64,000 bases of DNA, taken from JAIVJZ01 sp035645695 (GTDB lineage: Bacteria > Acidobacteriota > Blastocatellia > Pyrinomonadales > Pyrinomonadaceae). The DNA is taken from positions 92,103-156,102 of the forward strand of contig DASQMC010000083.1 in NCBI GenBank assembly GCA_035645695.1. Reading direction: 5' to 3'. A model generated the notes under the pieces. It had not been told where the DNA came from, did no database searches, and saw only the letters and a program-made list of their open reading frames with translations. This document shows, piece by piece, positions 17,685 through 26,868 of the stretch. The position numbers and the translations under genes are program-made. How positions within the stretch are numbered: position 1 is the stretch's first letter; every line of letters begins with the position of its first letter.

Positions 17685-18227
17685 CTACATGTCCAAAAGC
17701 ACATCCGCGAGTTGGTTGGCAACTTCGATGAGGGAGCGACCGGCGGCGTCGAGTTGACCGGCGTTGGCGCGCCCCTCAGCGGTTGCGGCGGCGGCGGCGA
17801 CGCCGTTCAGGCGCGTGTAGTGTTGTTCGAGGCCGGGCGTGGTGCGGAAGTAGAGTTCGAGTTTGTCGAGCCGGTCGCGGATATTTCCCAGACTCCCGAG
17901 CACGGTCGAGCGGCTGCGCGTAATGATGGCCTGCGCTTCGGGCGATACCTGCCCGCCCTCACCCGCCTGCTTCTCGTTCGCCTCCATCGTGACAGAGGTG
18001 CGCCCGTAGAGATAGAGAAAGCGCGACAGCGTCTTCAACTCGTCGGCGAGACGGATGCGCGCCTCGTTGATCGTGCTCGTGCTGGCCGCCGGGGTCTTCG
18101 CGCGCGTCGAGGTGGCGGGCGGTCGCCTCGCCGGAGTCGCACGACGCTGGCGTTGCGCCGCAGCAGCATCGGCGATTGGCAGCAGCAACAGCAGGCAGGC
18201 AAGGATCAGGGCTTGGGAAAATTTCAA
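17685..18227 (-). CDS. Secreted helical protein of unknown function
   Basis: 180 residues with a good signal peptide (KFSQALILACLLLLLPIADAAAAQ), an Arg/Ala/Thr/Pro-rich basic linker to about 50, and a helical C-terminal part (INEARIRLADELKTLSRFLYLYG; LGSLGNIRDRLDKLELYF). It has no Cys and no motif I know. A Shine-Dalgarno GAGGAA lies just upstream. It is convergent with the VWA gene and divergent from lipB. Confidence 0.75.
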   Translation of the reverse strand: MKFSQALILACLLLLLPIADAAAAQRQRRATPARRPPATSTRAKTPAASTSTINEARIRLADELKTLSRFLYLYGRTSVTMEANEKQAGEGGQVSPEAQAIITRSRSTVLGSLGNIRDRLDKLELYFRTTPGLEQHYTRLNGVAAAAATAEGRANAGQLDAAGRSLIEVANQLADVLLDM

Positions 18228-18397
18228 AATCGTTCCTCCTCATGTAAAGCGTGTTGACGACAAACTATGCCTGCGCGCGGCGCGGCGTCAAGTCGGCGCA
18301 GACGGGTTTGGCCGCGTGATTCGGCGTCCGCGCGAGCGCGCTGTTACAATCAACCTGCAACGACAGACGCGAAATAACAGGACGCACATTCTTTGCG

Positions 18398-19060
18398 ATG
18401 CAGAAGAGAACGCTACAGGTTCGCCACCTCGGGCTGATGGAGTACGGCGCGGCTTATCGTATCCAGAAAGAGATCGAAGCCGCGCGCAAAAACGGCGCGG
18501 GCGCGGACACGCTCCTGCTCGTCGAACACCCGCACGTGCTGACGCTCGGCCGTCGCGCCGATTCGGCGGCCGTCCTCGCCTCGCCGGAAACTCTGGAGGC
18601 GCGCGGCATCTCCTGCTTCGAGACGAACCGCGGCGGCAAGGCGACCTATCACGGGCTGGGGCAGTTGGTCGGTTATCCCATCATCAACCTGAGTCCCGAA
18701 CGCGAGGACGTTCATCGTTACGTGCGCGAACTGGAAGAAGCGTTGATTCGCGCGCTCGCCGATTTCGGGATAGAGGGTTTCAGGATTAAAGGTCTGACGG
18801 GCGTTCACACGGCGCGCGGCAAGATCGCCGCCATCGGCGTCCACATCTCACGCTGGGTCACCACGCACGGCTTCGCCCTGAACGTCAACACCGACCTCAG
18901 TTTCTTCGATCTCATCATCGCCTGCGAAGGCGAGCCTGTTACCTCGATGCACGAACTGCTCGGCCGCGAGTTGCCGCTCGGCGAGGTGGAAGATCGCATC
19001 ATCGCGCGCTTCGGCGAAGTGTTCGCCATGACGCTTGAAGACGAATATGTTAACGCTTGA
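18398..19060 (+). CDS. lipB: Octanoyl-[acyl carrier protein]:protein N-octanoyltransferase
   Basis: LipB moves octanoate from acyl carrier protein to lipoyl domains, the first step of lipoate synthesis. Conserved blocks are RGGKATYHGLGQLVGYPIIN, the catalytic Lys in ARGKIAAIGVHISRWVTTHG and the catalytic Cys in LIIACEGEPVTSM. The usual PCG around the Cys is ACE here, a conservative-looking but notable change. At 220 residues it has the normal family length. The dehydratase gene overlaps its 3' end and lipA follows about 1.2 kb downstream. The likely targets are the E2 of this window and other lipoyl proteins. Confidence 0.9.
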   Translation: MQKRTLQVRHLGLMEYGAAYRIQKEIEAARKNGAGADTLLLVEHPHVLTLGRRADSAAVLASPETLEARGISCFETNRGGKATYHGLGQLVGYPIINLSPEREDVHRYVRELEEALIRALADFGIEGFRIKGLTGVHTARGKIAAIGVHISRWVTTHGFALNVNTDLSFFDLIIACEGEPVTSMHELLGRELPLGEVEDRIIARFGEVFAMTLEDEYVNA

Positions 19061-20000
19061 ATTCATACGCGAGGCGCGAGAGCGGGTCGCTTCGCGCGTT
19101 CATCGCACGCCGGTCATGTCTTCTCGCGCCTTTAACCGGGCGGCGGGGCGCGAGGTCTGGTTCAAGTGCGAAAATTTTCAGCGCGCCGGGTCGTTCAAGA
19201 TGCGCGGGGCGACGAACAAAATTCTCTCGCTCGACGCGAGGGATCGCGCGCGCGGCGTCGCCGCTTTCTCGTCGGGCAATCACGCGCAGGCCGTCGCGCT
19301 CGCGGCGAGCGATGCGGGCACGCGCGCCGTGATCGTGATGCCGGAAGACGCGCCGCGCTCGAAGGTGGCGGCGACCAGAGATTACGGCGCGGAAGTCGTC
19401 TTCTACGACCGCCAGCGCGACGACCGCGAACGTGTCGCGCGCGACCTGGCCGAACGCACGGGGTTCGTGCTCATCCCGCCCTATGACGATCATCACGTGA
19501 TGGCCGGGCAGGGAACGTGCGCGCTGGAACTGCTGGAAGAAGCGGCAGACCTCGACGCGATAGTTACGCCCTGCGGCGGCGGCGGGTTGTTCGCCGGGGC
19601 GAGCGCGGCGGCGCTGGGACTTAACTCGCGGATACGCTGCTTCGCCGTCGAACCGGAAACGGGCGACGACACGCGCCGTTCGTTTCTGACGGGCGAGCGC
19701 GTGTCGATCCCGCCGCCGCCGACAATCGCCGACGGGGCGCGCGTGCAGTCGCCCGGCGCGCTGACGTTTCCCTTCGTGCAAAGAAACGCAGAAGACGTGT
19801 TGCTCGTCTCGGACGCCGAACTCGTCGAGGCTATGAAGTTTCTGTTGTTCCGCATGAAGATACTAGTCGAGCCGACGGGCGCGCTCGCCGTCGCGGCCGT
19901 GCTTTTCAATAAACTTCCGGCAAACATTCGACGCATCGGTGTTGTAATCTCCGGCGGCAACGTTGACGCCGACGCGCTGGCGCGGCTCGTGCAATCGTAG
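19047..20000 (+). CDS. Threonine/serine dehydratase-like PLP enzyme
   Basis: 317 residues of the fold-type II PLP family without the C-terminal regulatory domain of biosynthetic IlvA. The Schiff-base Lys51 is in AGSFKMRGA, the Asn loop is FSSGNHAQAVALA, and the phosphate-binding glycine loop is TPCGGGGLFAG. Family members deaminate L-threonine or L-serine, and some racemise serine. The frame extends upstream to TTG 19035, but ATG 19047 is preferred. The coding region overlaps the lipB stop by 14 bases, so translation is probably coupled. A 2-oxobutyrate product could feed the 2-oxoacid dehydrogenase (inference). Confidence 0.88.
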   Translation: MLTLEFIREARERVASRVHRTPVMSSRAFNRAAGREVWFKCENFQRAGSFKMRGATNKILSLDARDRARGVAAFSSGNHAQAVALAASDAGTRAVIVMPEDAPRSKVAATRDYGAEVVFYDRQRDDRERVARDLAERTGFVLIPPYDDHHVMAGQGTCALELLEEAADLDAIVTPCGGGGLFAGASAAALGLNSRIRCFAVEPETGDDTRRSFLTGERVSIPPPPTIADGARVQSPGALTFPFVQRNAEDVLLVSDAELVEAMKFLLFRMKILVEPTGALAVAAVLFNKLPANIRRIGVVISGGNVDADALARLVQS

Positions 20001-20066
20001 CGCGCCGGAACAGTTGGGACGCGTAGGCAAAAAGTTTTAAGTGCAAGTTCGGGGAGGTGAAAGGTC

Positions 20067-20222
20067 TTGGACGAAAATAACCCGCTCAAAGAGCCTCTGA
20101 ATGTCGAGAAAAATGCGCCGGTGCGCAACGTCGCCCGCTTCTGGTTGATCGCGCTCGTGCTGACGGTCGTCGGTCTGCTCGTCATCGGCCTCATATTCGG
20201 CCGCCTCGGGATACAGAGGTGA
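20067..20222 (+). CDS. Small single-pass membrane protein (51 aa), TTG start
   Basis: A short frame from TTG 20067 encodes a charged N-terminus (DENNPLKEPLNVEKNAPVRN), one strongly hydrophobic helix (FWLIALVLTVVGLLVIGLIF, about residues 26-45) and a short GRLGIQR tail. Its Shine-Dalgarno is a full GGAGGTGA, six bases before the TTG, the best ribosome site seen in this region. Predicted topology is N-in with a short C-terminal tail outside. It lies 66 bases after the dehydratase and 75 bases before lipA. Function unknown. Confidence 0.7.
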   Translation: MDENNPLKEPLNVEKNAPVRNVARFWLIALVLTVVGLLVIGLIFGRLGIQR

Positions 20223-20297
20223 CAGAGGGAAGCGACAGGCGACCACGGCGGATGTTAAAATAGCCGCTAGTTAAAAATCTTTGTGGAGCGAATTTAA

Positions 20298-21257
20298 TTG
20301 AGCCGCGAGTTAAAAGTCATCAGCAATAATCCGCCCCCGGCGGGACGCCCGACGGGACGCAAGCCCGACTGGTTGAAGATTCGCATCGGCGACCCGACGA
20401 ATCAGAACCACGTCTTCAACCTGATCGAAGGCTTGAACCTGCACACGGTTTGCCAGGAAGCGCGCTGCCCGAACATCTTTGAATGCTGGTCTGACCGCAC
20501 GGCCACCTTCATGCTCGGCGGCGACATCTGCACGCGCCATTGCGGCTTCTGCGCCGTCGGCAAGGGGCAGCCCGGCGAACTCGACCGCGATGAGCCGCGC
20601 CACGTCGCCGAAGCCGTGCGCCATCTCGATCTCGCATACGCCGTCATCACCTCCGTCAATCGCGACGACTTGCCCGACGGCGGCGCAGGCCACTGGGCGG
20701 AGACCATCCGGCAGGTGCGCGCCGCAAACCCCGAATGCAAGATCGAAGTTCTCATTCCCGATTTCAACGGCGACGAGGCCGCGCTCGACACGGTGCTCGA
20801 CGCGCGTCCCGACGTGCTCAACCACAACACGGAAACCATCGCACGCCTCTACCGCCGCGTGCGCCCCGACGCGAAATACGCGCAGACGTTGACGCTCCTT
20901 GAGCGCGCCGCGCGCCGACGCGACGAGGAACAGCGCGGGATGCTCACCAAGAGCGGCATCATGGTGGGTCTCGGCGAGACGTTCGACGAAGTGGTCGAAT
21001 TGATGCGAGATTTGCGCGCCGTCTCGTGCGACATCCTGACCATCGGCCAATACCTGCAACCGCACGCGCGACGCCTGCCGGTGGAACGCTACGTCACGCC
21101 CGAGGAGTTCGCGCGCTGGCGCGAGGTCGGCATGACGCTCGGATTCCATCACGTCGAATCGAGTCCGCTGACGCGCTCCTCGTACCACGCGCGGCAGCAG
21201 GTGGAAGGCACGGCTCAGGCCGCGACGCCCGAAGGCGAAGCCGTTCTCGCCGGATAA
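20298..21257 (+). CDS. lipA: Lipoyl synthase
   Basis: A radical-SAM enzyme that inserts two sulfurs into protein-bound octanoate. The auxiliary cluster is CQEARCPNIFECW and the radical-SAM cluster is DICTRHCGFCAVGKG; the C-terminal RSSYHA with the essential Ser is present as TRSSYHARQQ. It has 319 residues, the usual length. It starts at TTG after GGAG. With lipB upstream this makes the endogenous lipoate pathway complete and matches the 2-oxoacid dehydrogenase operon 10 kb away. Confidence 0.96.
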   Translation: MSRELKVISNNPPPAGRPTGRKPDWLKIRIGDPTNQNHVFNLIEGLNLHTVCQEARCPNIFECWSDRTATFMLGGDICTRHCGFCAVGKGQPGELDRDEPRHVAEAVRHLDLAYAVITSVNRDDLPDGGAGHWAETIRQVRAANPECKIEVLIPDFNGDEAALDTVLDARPDVLNHNTETIARLYRRVRPDAKYAQTLTLLERAARRRDEEQRGMLTKSGIMVGLGETFDEVVELMRDLRAVSCDILTIGQYLQPHARRLPVERYVTPEEFARWREVGMTLGFHHVESSPLTRSSYHARQQVEGTAQAATPEGEAVLAG

Positions 21258-21426
21258 GAGGAAGAAAATCCGAACGCGGAAATACAGGGACACGGAGTCG
21301 TAGAGGCTTCGTGTCTTTGTGCTTTACAACGCGGGGCGCGACGGCGCGACGCCCCTCGCGTCGCAAAACCCTTTCGCGATACGCTATAAACAATCGGCGA
21401 CGTACAATTCACGAAGGACGGACAAA

Positions 21427-22455
21427 ATGAAAGCGACGATCTTCAGGCAACACGGCGGCGCGGAAGTGTTGGAATATGCGGACGTGGACGAACCGCGCAT
21501 ACGCGCCAACGAGGTGCTGGTCGAAGTGCGCGCGTGCGCGTTGAATCATCTGGACGTGTGGGCGCGCAAAGGGCTGCCGGGGATCGAGATTCCGCTGCCT
21601 CACATTCTGGGCAACGACATCGCGGGCGTCGTGCGCGAGGCGGGCGAGGTGGTTGATTGGGTCAAGCCGGGCGACGAGGTGTTGTTACATCCGGGCGTCT
21701 CGTGCGGGCATTGCGCGGAGTGCCTGCGCGGGACGGACAACCTGTGCGCGAGTTACGACATGCTCGGCTACCGGCGCGACGGAGGTTACGCGCAGTTGGT
21801 CGCCGCGCCCGCCGTGAACGTGATCCCGAAGCCGCAAAATTTGAGTTGGGAAGAGGCGGCCGCGCTGCCGCTCGTGACCGTTACGGCGTGGCACATGCTC
21901 GTGACGCGCGCGGCGGTGCAACCGGGCGAAGACGTGTTGATTCACGCGGCCGGAAGCGGCGTCGGCTCAATCGGCATACAGATCGCGAAACTGAGGGGCG
22001 CGCGCGTGATCGCGACCGCGGGCTCCGACGAGAAACTGGAGAAGGCGCGCTCGCTCGGCGCGGACGAAGTGATCAACTACACGCGCGCCGATTGGCCGAA
22101 AGAGGTGCGGCGGCTGACGGGGAAGAAGGGCGTCGAGGTCGTCTTCGAGCACACGGGCGCGGAGACGTGGCCGGGTTCGATCAGCTCGCTGGCGCGCGAC
22201 GGGCGGCTCGTCACCTGCGGCGCGACGAGCGGCTACGACGCGCGCACCGATTTGCGGCAAGTCTTCTACCGTCACTTGAGCCTGCTCGGCTCGTTCATGG
22301 GGTCGAAGGCCGAACTGCTCGACGCGATGAAGTTCATCGAGCGCGGCCAGATTCGCGCCGTCGTTGACCGCGCGCTCCCGCTCGCCGAAGCTCGCCGCGC
22401 GCACGAACTGATGGAAGATCGCGCGCAGTTCGGCAAGCTCGTGCTCGTCCCCTGA
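21427..22455 (+). CDS. Zinc-binding medium-chain alcohol dehydrogenase family protein
   Basis: 342 residues of the MDR superfamily. KATIFRQHGGAEVLEYADV opens the GroES-like domain; CALNHLDVWARKGLPG and the structural zinc loop CGHCAECLRGTDNLC (four Cys) follow; the nucleotide fold is HAAGSGVGSIGIQIAKLRGA. The usual catalytic Cys is replaced by Asn-His (ALNHLDVW), as in quinone-oxidoreductase-like members, so it may reduce quinones or enones rather than oxidise alcohols. ATG 21427 is preceded by GAAGGA; the frame is open further upstream but without conserved sequence. Confidence 0.87.
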   Translation: MKATIFRQHGGAEVLEYADVDEPRIRANEVLVEVRACALNHLDVWARKGLPGIEIPLPHILGNDIAGVVREAGEVVDWVKPGDEVLLHPGVSCGHCAECLRGTDNLCASYDMLGYRRDGGYAQLVAAPAVNVIPKPQNLSWEEAAALPLVTVTAWHMLVTRAAVQPGEDVLIHAAGSGVGSIGIQIAKLRGARVIATAGSDEKLEKARSLGADEVINYTRADWPKEVRRLTGKKGVEVVFEHTGAETWPGSISSLARDGRLVTCGATSGYDARTDLRQVFYRHLSLLGSFMGSKAELLDAMKFIERGQIRAVVDRALPLAEARRAHELMEDRAQFGKLVLVP

Positions 22456-22513
22456 ACCCGCTTTCAACGCCAGTGCACATTACGGCGGATCGGGACGGGA
22501 CGGCCGGGGCCTC

Positions 22514-22921
22514 TCATCTCCCCGTGTAGTCTTCGACGCGGAAACGCCTGTTGAGCGCGTCGAGGTGTTCGGGTTTAAGGTCGAAGTTCGTGCCGACGAT
22601 GAGCCGCCGATCTTCGTCCGTGAGGATGCGCATGGTGGTTTCGATGGGCATGTTCGTCTTGAGATAGCCTTTGTCGTCGGCGTTGAACGCCGCGCCGTCG
22701 GGGCGCGAGATGACGTAAACTTTCTGGTAATTGTTGCGCTGCACCGATGCCAGGTCACGCTCGAAGGCCGAGGGCTTGTTTCGCGCCGCGCCCTCTGGCG
22801 ACCCGGAACGATTGCAACCGCCGGACAGGACGGCAAGCGACAGGAGCAGAACGACGCACGCGCATTTTGAAATCCCAGTGCCCACGAATTCAAGCCTCTT
22901 AACTTTCAAATCGTCTCGCAT
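22514..22921 (-). CDS. Small lipoprotein of unknown function
   Basis: 135 residues with a type II signal peptide: hydrophobic CACVVLLLSLAVLSGGC with the lipobox Cys after LSGG. The mature part has a KVYVISRPDGAAFNADDKGYL segment and an LTDEDRRLIVGTNFDLKPEHLDAL segment. It could be read from six residues further upstream, but ATG 22921 gives a normal signal peptide. Function not recognised. It lies between two oppositely oriented blocks. Confidence 0.72.
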   Translation of the reverse strand: MRDDLKVKRLEFVGTGISKCACVVLLLSLAVLSGGCNRSGSPEGAARNKPSAFERDLASVQRNNYQKVYVISRPDGAAFNADDKGYLKTNMPIETTMRILTDEDRRLIVGTNFDLKPEHLDALNRRFRVEDYTGR

Positions 22922-22987
22922 AAAATTCCAACTCAATCAAATTGCGGTCGCCCGGCGGAAGAATCAAACGGGGCGCGGTCTTTAGCT

Positions 22988-24808
22988 TCACGTCTCGCCC
23001 GCGTCGTCGCCGGTGTCTTCATCGTCGGGAGCATCATTCGGTGCGGGAGCGTTGTCGTCTGCGTCCGGTTCTCCGGGCGGGGGCGCGCCTTTCTGGTCGC
23101 GGATGAACAACACCGTGCAATCCTCGTCGGTGTAAACTTCCTCGAACCAGCCGCTGTCCATCGCGGCGTCGTAGAAATCGTTATGCACGTCTTCGTTGTC
23201 GGTGAAGACGTAGCGCGCGCCGAAGCGTTCGCGTATGACGGGGCCGGGGTCTTTATGACGGCCGAGCGTGATGTCTTCGTAGAGCCGCGAGAGGGTCTTG
23301 TCGCGGTCGTGGAGATAGGTCGGGTCGAGGCCGGAGACGTAGGCGTGCGTCGGGTCGTAGTAGAAGAGTTTGGGGAAATCGTCCCAGTCTGTGTTGAAGA
23401 CGACTTGCCCGGCCGGGACGTGCGTGCGCATCCACTCGATGCCCTTCGTATACTGGTCGTGCGGGGCGGTCGTGCCGATCTCGCGCGTCTCGGCGGCGAT
23501 CATGGCGACCATCGGGATCGTGAGAAACACCGTCACTATGGCGGCCGCGAAAGTTTTCTGCGTTTCAGTCCACGCGCCCGCAGTAGTAGTAGTAGTAGCG
23601 GCAGCGGCGTCCCCGGCGTCGGGCGACCCGGCGCGGTCGGGGTAAGGCTCCGACTCGTCCGACGTGTCGGCGGGCAGGGCGCTATGGGCGCTCTGCGCGC
23701 GCTCGAAGACGAGTTGGAGCGCGAAGGCCGCGAAGAGGATGGCGAAGGGCGGCCAGTATTCGGCGAAGCGACGCCAGCGCGCGTTGGCGATGAGCAGGAT
23801 GGTCGAGAAGACGAGGAAGAACAGCGGCCGGGCGGCGCGCTTGCGGTCTTGCCAGTTGAAGGCGATGTAGCCTGCGACCATCGCGGCGAAAGCGACCGCG
23901 CAGTTGCGCGCGAAGTCCCAACTCTCGTAAGGGTACCACTCCTGCCCGACGGCGGTCGAAAACTCTTTGGCCGTCACCTTCATCATGATGTGCTCGTAGA
24001 GCAGGCGGACGTTGTGCGGGAAGTAGGGGTTGATGATCGTCCCGGCGGCGACGCCGATTGCCACCCACACGAGCGGACGCCACTCGAAACGCCGCTCGCT
24101 CCAGGCCACTACCGCCGTCCAGATCGCGGCGACTAGCCCGAGCAGGACGAACATGTCGTAAGTCAGCGTGAAGATGAAGGCGAGCGGCAACAGCCAGAGG
24201 TATTTCCTCTGAAACAGGAGATGAATCCCCACGACCACGAGCACGACCGAGACGCTCATCGCCTTCGTCATGTTCATGCGAAACAGAAACGGCGCGGAGC
24301 ACCCGAGAAGCGCGACGAGCCACATGAACGGGTACTTGATGCGATGACGAACGATGAGCCAGTAGCAGGAGAAGACGGCGAAGCTCGCAAAGAGCCACGC
24401 CGAAATCTTCGCGCCCGTTCGCACGTCCGGGAAAAGGGTGAAGGGAATTTGCAGGACGTGGAAGAGGAAGTGATGATCGACGTAGTCGCGCGCGTTCAGG
24501 GTCGTCAGCGGCAGCCATGTGAACTGCGGGAGGATGTGCCCGGCGCGAAAACTCTTCAGCAGTTGTTGGCTCCAGCCGATGTGGTAGTAGCCGTCCAAAT
24601 CACCGCAGCAGATGGCGTCGGTGGAGAATTGCAGCCACCAGAAGATGAAGCCGATGGCGAGCGCGCCCGTCGCCAGATAAGCCGTCCGTAGAGCAGCGGC
24701 CGAGCGGAGAAAGTTGCGCCTCGATTGCGGGTGCGGCTTTTCGTCCTCGCTTGCAACAGAGGCCGCGCCTATGTGGTCTGCGGCTTCATGACTTCCGGCG
24801 TTCTCCAT
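22988..24808 (-). CDS. Polytopic GT-C-like membrane protein
   Basis: About ten membrane helices, with a large outer loop after the first helix that carries CCGDLDGYYHIGWSQQLL. An acidic pair followed by YYH in the first loop is typical of STT3 and related GT-C glycosyltransferases. The C-terminal 150 residues are soluble (GIEWMRTHVPAGQVVFNTDW; DNEDVHNDFYDAAMDSGW), ending in a Pro/Asp-rich acidic tail. The start is set at ATG 24808 because the upstream 23 codons lack conserved features; AGGAGAGGAG lies nearby. It is probably an envelope or glycoprotein transferase; the substrate is unknown. Confidence 0.75.
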   Translation of the reverse strand: MENAGSHEAADHIGAASVASEDEKPHPQSRRNFLRSAAALRTAYLATGALAIGFIFWWLQFSTDAICCGDLDGYYHIGWSQQLLKSFRAGHILPQFTWLPLTTLNARDYVDHHFLFHVLQIPFTLFPDVRTGAKISAWLFASFAVFSCYWLIVRHRIKYPFMWLVALLGCSAPFLFRMNMTKAMSVSVVLVVVGIHLLFQRKYLWLLPLAFIFTLTYDMFVLLGLVAAIWTAVVAWSERRFEWRPLVWVAIGVAAGTIINPYFPHNVRLLYEHIMMKVTAKEFSTAVGQEWYPYESWDFARNCAVAFAAMVAGYIAFNWQDRKRAARPLFFLVFSTILLIANARWRRFAEYWPPFAILFAAFALQLVFERAQSAHSALPADTSDESEPYPDRAGSPDAGDAAAATTTTTAGAWTETQKTFAAAIVTVFLTIPMVAMIAAETREIGTTAPHDQYTKGIEWMRTHVPAGQVVFNTDWDDFPKLFYYDPTHAYVSGLDPTYLHDRDKTLSRLYEDITLGRHKDPGPVIRERFGARYVFTDNEDVHNDFYDAAMDSGWFEEVYTDEDCTVLFIRDQKGAPPPGEPDADDNAPAPNDAPDDEDTGDDAGET

Positions 24809-24945
24809 AAAGAAACTAAATGCTCCTCTCCTGCGGGGCGCTGAAAAACTGCGGATTGTCCGTTGAAACGACAACATAACACGGAAGCGCGGCGAGATGG
24901 AAAAGCAAGAATGAATGCGTGCCGGTACGAGACGGACGGAGATTG

Positions 24946-26823
24946 TTAACCGGCGGAAGATTCGGCGAGGCTGTGCCGGTGCGGGAATTTGATGGTGAAG
25001 ACCGCGCCGCCGCCGGGCGCGCTTCCGGCTTCAATCGTGCCGCCGTGGCGTTTGATGATGCCGTAAGAGACGGCGAGGCCGAGGCCGGAGCCTTGCGAGC
25101 CTTTGGTCGTGAAGAACGGCTCGAATATGCGGTCTTGATACTCGGCCGGGATGCCTTCGCCCGTGTCGCGCACTTCGAGGACGAGCCATGCGCCGCGCCT
25201 CATCTCGCGCACCTCGATGCGCCCGCCCGCGGGCATCGCGTCGAGCGCGTTGAAGATCAAGTTGACGAAGACCTCGCGCAGTTCCGTGGCGTTGGCCTCT
25301 ATGGGGTCGTCCCCGGCCTCGTTCGTGAAGGTGACATCGTAGCGCAGGTTGCGGGCGCGTGCGTCGTCCTCCCAACTCGTGCGCGTCAGTTGCAGGGCGT
25401 CCGTGACGAGAGCGGCGAGCGAGACCTGAGTGAACTGCGCGGAGGGCGCGCGGCGCGCGAAGGTCTGGATGCGGCGGACGATCTCGGCGGCGTCCTGCGT
25501 GGCCGTCTCGATCACTTCGAGGCTGCGCCGGTGGCGCTCGTCCGTCACGGAGCGCAAAAGCAGTTGCGTGCGGCCGAGCACGGCGGCGAGCGCGTTGTTG
25601 AAGTTGTGCGCCACGCCCGCCGAGAGTTGGCCGAGGCTGCGCATCTTCTCGCTCTCGGCCTCGCGCTCGAAACGCGCGCGCAGCAAAGACTCGGCGCGCT
25701 TGCGCTCCGTGATGTCGCGCGCGATGCCCTGCACGCCCGTCGGCTGCCCGTCCTCGTAGATGATCTGGCTGTTGACTTCGAGCGGGATGCGCTGCTCGTT
25801 TTTGGCGATTATCTCCACCTCGTAGAACGTCACGGATCGCTGGCCGGCCAACTTTCGTAAAAGCATCTCGCTCACTAACGACACGTATTCCGGCGCGATG
25901 ATCTGTTTCCAACTCATCCCCGCAATTTCCTCGCGCGTGTAGCCGCTGATGCGCTCGCCCGCGCGATTGAGCGACGTGTAGCGTCCCTCCATATCAATCG
26001 TGTAAACGATGTCGTTCGCGTTATCGACGAGTTCGCGATAGCGTTCCTCGCTGCGCCTGAGTTGCTCCTCGACCTGCTTGCGGCGCGTGATGTCGCGCGC
26101 CACGCCGCGCACGCCGTAGGGCGTGCCGTCGCGCGTGCAGACGAGCGACATGTTGAACTCAAGCCAACGCCGCTCGCCGTTCGCGTTCACGGCTTGCGCC
26201 TCCTCGCGCCGCGCGCCCTCGCCGCGCAGCCGCTTGATCGATTCCCCGACTCCCGCCTCGCCGACATCCAGCTTGAAGACCCCGGCGACGTGCCTGCCGG
26301 TCAACTCCTCCGACGGCCGCCGACGGCTGAAAAGGAGACCGGCGGCATTGAGGCTCGTGAGCCGCCCTTCGAGATCATGCGTGTAGATGATGTCGTTGGC
26401 CTGCTCGACGATGTCGCGATAGTGGGCTTCGACGCGGGCGCGCTCCAGCAGGCGCGCGACCTGTGCGATGAGGCGGGGCGGGTCGAAGGGAGCTTCCACG
26501 TAGTCGTCCGCCCCGGCTTCGAGTCCTTCGAGCGCGGTTGCGGTGTCTTTGCGATGCGCGCTGATTAGGATGACGGGCGTGAGTTTCAGCCGCGCGTCAA
26601 GGCGCAGGCGGCGGCACAGTTCGATGCCGTCGAGATGCGGCATCATGACATCGCTGATGATGAGCGCGGGGAGTTCGCGGCGCGCGAGTTCGAGACCTTC
26701 GAGGCCGTCGGCCGCCGTCAGCACGCGGTAGCCGGCCTGTTGCAGCACGACGCTGGTGAGCGCGAGCGCATCGGGCGAGTCGTTGACGATGAGGACGGCC
26801 GCTTCCGACTCTTCGATGGACAT
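24946..26823 (-). CDS. Cytoplasmic REC-PAS-PAS histidine kinase
   Basis: 625 residues without membrane segments. The N-terminal receiver (about 1-125) holds Asp58 in LIISDVMMPHLDG. Two PAS domains follow (about 137-265 and 268-385), each ending with the GVQGIARDITERK-type exit motif. The HisKA domain has His406 in SAGVAHNFNNALAAVLG, the HNFNN variant of the H-box, and the HATPase has N, G1 and G2 boxes (EVFVNLIFNALDAMP, DTGEGIPAE, GSGLGLAVSYGI). The receiver likely takes phosphate from the neighbouring ethylene-type kinase or its partner and adjusts this kinase (inference). The next gene is a receiver-only protein. Confidence 0.9.
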   Translation of the reverse strand: MSIEESEAAVLIVNDSPDALALTSVVLQQAGYRVLTAADGLEGLELARRELPALIISDVMMPHLDGIELCRRLRLDARLKLTPVILISAHRKDTATALEGLEAGADDYVEAPFDPPRLIAQVARLLERARVEAHYRDIVEQANDIIYTHDLEGRLTSLNAAGLLFSRRRPSEELTGRHVAGVFKLDVGEAGVGESIKRLRGEGARREEAQAVNANGERRWLEFNMSLVCTRDGTPYGVRGVARDITRRKQVEEQLRRSEERYRELVDNANDIVYTIDMEGRYTSLNRAGERISGYTREEIAGMSWKQIIAPEYVSLVSEMLLRKLAGQRSVTFYEVEIIAKNEQRIPLEVNSQIIYEDGQPTGVQGIARDITERKRAESLLRARFEREAESEKMRSLGQLSAGVAHNFNNALAAVLGRTQLLLRSVTDERHRRSLEVIETATQDAAEIVRRIQTFARRAPSAQFTQVSLAALVTDALQLTRTSWEDDARARNLRYDVTFTNEAGDDPIEANATELREVFVNLIFNALDAMPAGGRIEVREMRRGAWLVLEVRDTGEGIPAEYQDRIFEPFFTTKGSQGSGLGLAVSYGIIKRHGGTIEAGSAPGGGAVFTIKFPHRHSLAESSAG

Positions 26824-26868
26824 GTACGATCCTGTCTGCTCTGTCAGGACGATTCGGTTCGCCGGGCG

